Source of the DNA: Fen-1298 sp050015675
GTDB lineage: Bacteria > Bacteroidota > Ignavibacteria > UBA10030
Assembly (NCBI GenBank): GCA_050015675.1
Contig: JBEKAY010000017.1
Location: forward strand, 1-64,000
DNA length: 64,000 nucleotides
Direction of reading: 5' to 3'
Below, one piece after another: positions 62,323-64,000 of this stretch. The first letter of the stretch is position 1; every line of letters starts with the position of its first letter. The notes beneath the pieces are model-generated. The model worked only from the letters and a program-made list of their open reading frames with translations. It made no database searches and had not been told where the DNA came from. The position numbers were made by a program, and so were the translations under genes.

Positions 62323-62336
62323 TACCTTCCGAAGGT
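62289..62336. repeat. REP-like inverted pair at gene end
   Basis: ACCTTCGGAAGGT (62289-62301) is itself nearly palindromic and pairs perfectly with ACCTTCCGAAGGT (62324-62336). The first copy is followed by TCTC. It encodes the last residues of the membrane peptidase (PPSEGSQSSIK), so it extended or replaced the original 3' end. Confidence 0.75.
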
Positions 62337-62370
62337 TATACGCAGTGGAAATAGTAAACGAGGAGACACT

Positions 62371-62580
62371 ATGGAATGCAATAAACCAAAGAACATAAAG
62401 AGATGCAATTGCAGTTATGAGCCGTGTTCACGCAAGGGAACATGCTGCGAATGCATCCAGTACCATCTGCGTATGCAAGAATTACCGGCATGTTGTTTTC
62501 CGAATGACATTGAGCAAACGTACGATCGTAGCTTTCAGACATTTGCGAAAGCTGTAGTAAGCGGGAAGATACAGGATTGA
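62371..62580 (+). CDS. DUF6485-family cysteine-rich protein
   Basis: The 69-residue product, MECNKPKNIKRCNCSYEPCS..., has eight cysteines in pairs (CNC, CS, TCCEC, PACC), a pattern typical of the small DUF6485 family. These look like metal- or zinc-binding mini-domains of unknown role. The ribosome site ACGAGGAG before ATG is strong. It is short but clearly conserved in appearance. Confidence 0.75.
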   Translation: MECNKPKNIKRCNCSYEPCSRKGTCCECIQYHLRMQELPACCFPNDIEQTYDRSFQTFAKAVVSGKIQD

Positions 62581-62775
62581 TGACGTCTGACATTTCTCAG
62601 AGGTAGAGTATGTCTGATGTCTAAAAGGGGCATGAACCTTCAGTATTCTTGCCCGTCCGTTCTATGTATTCTTGTTTTTTAATTCTTAGCTTCTATATTA
62701 TATCCATGCACTATTGAAATGCAGATAAAGATTATCGTAATTTGAGATGAGAGATATAAATAACCCCTTTTTTTC

Positions 62776-63840
62776 ATGAACTCCCATAAAACAAAATCCA
62801 TCTTCACAGTGTTCTCGGGATATCTCTTTTGGATTATCCTCGATACGTTGTATTGGATTTATTATCAGCCAGAAAAATTTACAGCTATTTTACAGACCAA
62901 TTCAACAAAATTAATTCCAGGGCTTATAATATGTGCTTTTCTTGTTTTTGTACAATTGAAAATAATTATTAAATATCCGTCCAAGATTTTTCTTTCAGTG
63001 TTTTTTATATTTATTACCGCTCTTCTCTTTTCAATAATACAGGCATTTATCAACGCACTGATTTACAATTATTGGATAAATGATACATTGTACCTTCAGG
63101 TAAACAACTTTCTATGGAGTGTTATTAATTGTTTTATTGTTTTGCTGGGACTGACAGGATTACTTTATGTTTCCTATTACCGCAACCTCATCATACAACA
63201 AAAAGAGCAAATTGCACGGACCAAGGCACTGGCAGATGAAGCACAATTAATAATGTTACGATATCAAATTAATCCACATTTCCTGTTTAATGCGTTAAAT
63301 GCGATTCAGTCTATGATCGAGAAGGATAAAATTCGTGCTAAAGATATGATTGCAGATCTATCAGATTTTTTCCGATATACACTTTCCAAAAACAATCAGA
63401 TGTCCGTTCCACTCAAAGAGGAACTTGATGCAATCCAAAAATATTTGGCAATACAGAAGGAACGTTTTGCGGATAAACTCGACATAGAATACGAGATAGA
63501 TAAAGATTCGTTGGAACTCAAAATACCCTTTTTTATTATTCATCCATTGGTTGAAAATGCAATTAAATACGGATTCCTTACCAACGATGATGTTCTCCGA
63601 TTGTTGATCAAGGTCACGCGAAACGGGCAGACACTCAGTATTCTCGTCAAAAATACCGGCAGGCTTGTTTCATCGCAGCAGATCAAAGATAAAGAATTGA
63701 TCAGTACAAAAACCGGAATTGACAATATTAAAAAACGCTTGTCGTTATTTTATCCCGATTGTTCTGCATTCGAATTGTTCGAAAAAGACCAATGGGTTCA
63801 TGCACTGATTACTATTACGCATCAGAGTATGTCCGTATGA
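62776..63840 (+). CDS. LytS/YehU-type sensor histidine kinase
   Basis: The 354-residue kinase has four N-terminal membrane segments and the His-kinase motif of the LytS/YehU family, LRYQINPHFLFNALNAIQSMIEKDK, with a DLSDFFRYTLSK helix. The ATPase domain has N-box IHPLVENAIKYG and VKNTGRLV, typical of this class. It overlaps by one codon (ATGA at 63837) with a downstream LytTR-type response regulator, a standard two-component pair. The N-terminal signal is unknown. No Shine-Dalgarno is obvious. Confidence 0.92.
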   Translation: MNSHKTKSIFTVFSGYLFWIILDTLYWIYYQPEKFTAILQTNSTKLIPGLIICAFLVFVQLKIIIKYPSKIFLSVFFIFITALLFSIIQAFINALIYNYWINDTLYLQVNNFLWSVINCFIVLLGLTGLLYVSYYRNLIIQQKEQIARTKALADEAQLIMLRYQINPHFLFNALNAIQSMIEKDKIRAKDMIADLSDFFRYTLSKNNQMSVPLKEELDAIQKYLAIQKERFADKLDIEYEIDKDSLELKIPFFIIHPLVENAIKYGFLTNDDVLRLLIKVTRNGQTLSILVKNTGRLVSSQQIKDKELISTKTGIDNIKKRLSLFYPDCSAFELFEKDQWVHALITITHQSMSV

Positions 63841-64000
63841 AAGCGTTAATCGTAGAAGATGAGCCGTTAGCTGTGGATAATCTTACATACTATTTAAGAG
63901 AGTATCCAATAGAAATTATCGGCGCTATTCATAGGATTCGAGACGCAGTAAGATTGATTCATAAAGAACAGCCGGATGTTGTTTTTTTGGATATAAATTT
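63837..64000 (+). CDS. LytTR-type response regulator (partial)
   Basis: The ORF starts at ATG 63837, overlapping the kinase stop, and runs off the window. The visible 54 residues, MKALIVEDEPLAVDNLTYYL, then EYPIEIIGAIHRIRDAVRLI and VVFLDIN, form the start of a receiver domain. The acidic pair is EDE and the phosphoacceptor Asp is in FLDIN. The DNA-binding part is not in the window; LytTR is inferred from the LytS-like partner. Confidence 0.9.
   Translation, partial: MKALIVEDEPLAVDNLTYYLREYPIEIIGAIHRIRDAVRLIHKEQPDVVFLDIN

Overview
The window looks like a chromosomal contig from a Gram-negative member of the Bacteroidota/Ignavibacteria side of the tree. The evidence is a C-terminal type IX secretion sorting domain (NYPNPFNPTT...GVYFYRL), a FecI-type sigma / FecR / STN-TonB receptor / DUF4249 lipoprotein surface-signalling locus, lipid A genes (lpxB, lpxK) and many lipoproteins ending their signal in SSC or LGC. 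Shine-Dalgarno sites are common, which fits Ignavibacteria-like lineages better than Bacteroidia. I saw no rRNA, tRNA or CRISPR array.

Layout. 1-3.5 kb: a membrane protein cut by the window edge and a large TPR protein with a PIN-like C-terminus. 4-6 kb: an ECF sigma factor, a CPBP-type membrane protease and a two-TM anti-sigma-like protein, with a duplicated remnant of the sigma 3' end in front of the last gene. 6.2-11.2 kb: a secreted aromatic-rich repeat protein facing glycogen phosphorylase. 11.4-28.8 kb: a mostly core, plus-strand stretch with a GH2-like pseudoenzyme, smc, a HAD phosphatase, an ICMT-like methyltransferase, lpxB, lpxK, ppdK, queA, ispD, plsY, gpsA and a LOG-family gene. 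28.8-41.3 kb: an accessory region, in its first part visibly AT-rich. It holds a group II intron relic, a five-repeat propeller-like protein followed by an attC-like fold, two DUF4249 lipoproteins, an STN-TonB receptor, FecR, an S8 protease lipoprotein, a second lipoprotein, an ECF sigma gene, a tyrosine-recombinase relic, a secreted DUF1349-like protein and an ABC-ATPase relic. 41.3-64 kb: mostly housekeeping and envelope genes (GT4, GDP-mannose dehydratase, hemW, marC, SDR, folA, thyX, speB, DUF2085, a RAYT transposase, M28 peptidase, histidine kinase, purA, a T9SS cargo protein, nitroreductase, GT39-like transferase, murA, a membrane gluzincin-TPR protein, a LytS/LytT pair).

How the genes work together. 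Lipid A (lpxB/lpxK), peptidoglycan (murA), phospholipid (gpsA/plsY) and isoprenoid (ispD) genes build the envelope. folA and thyX serve thymidylate/folate metabolism. The sigma/FecR/TonB/DUF4249 block is a classic trans-envelope signalling and uptake arrangement, here joined by a protease lipoprotein. The 4-6 kb block could be a second sigma circuit in which an intramembrane protease acts on a membrane anti-sigma factor (inference).

The most interesting structure is evolutionary. Four gene relics (sigma 3' end, TonB-receptor 3' end, recombinase 3' end, ABC-ATPase internal piece) can be read directly in intergenic DNA. A RAYT transposase occurs with a small family of REP-like palindromes. A probable mobile gene cassette (propeller ORF plus attC-like fold) sits right behind a group II intron 3' end. 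All assignments come from reading the sequence by eye; no database search was run.
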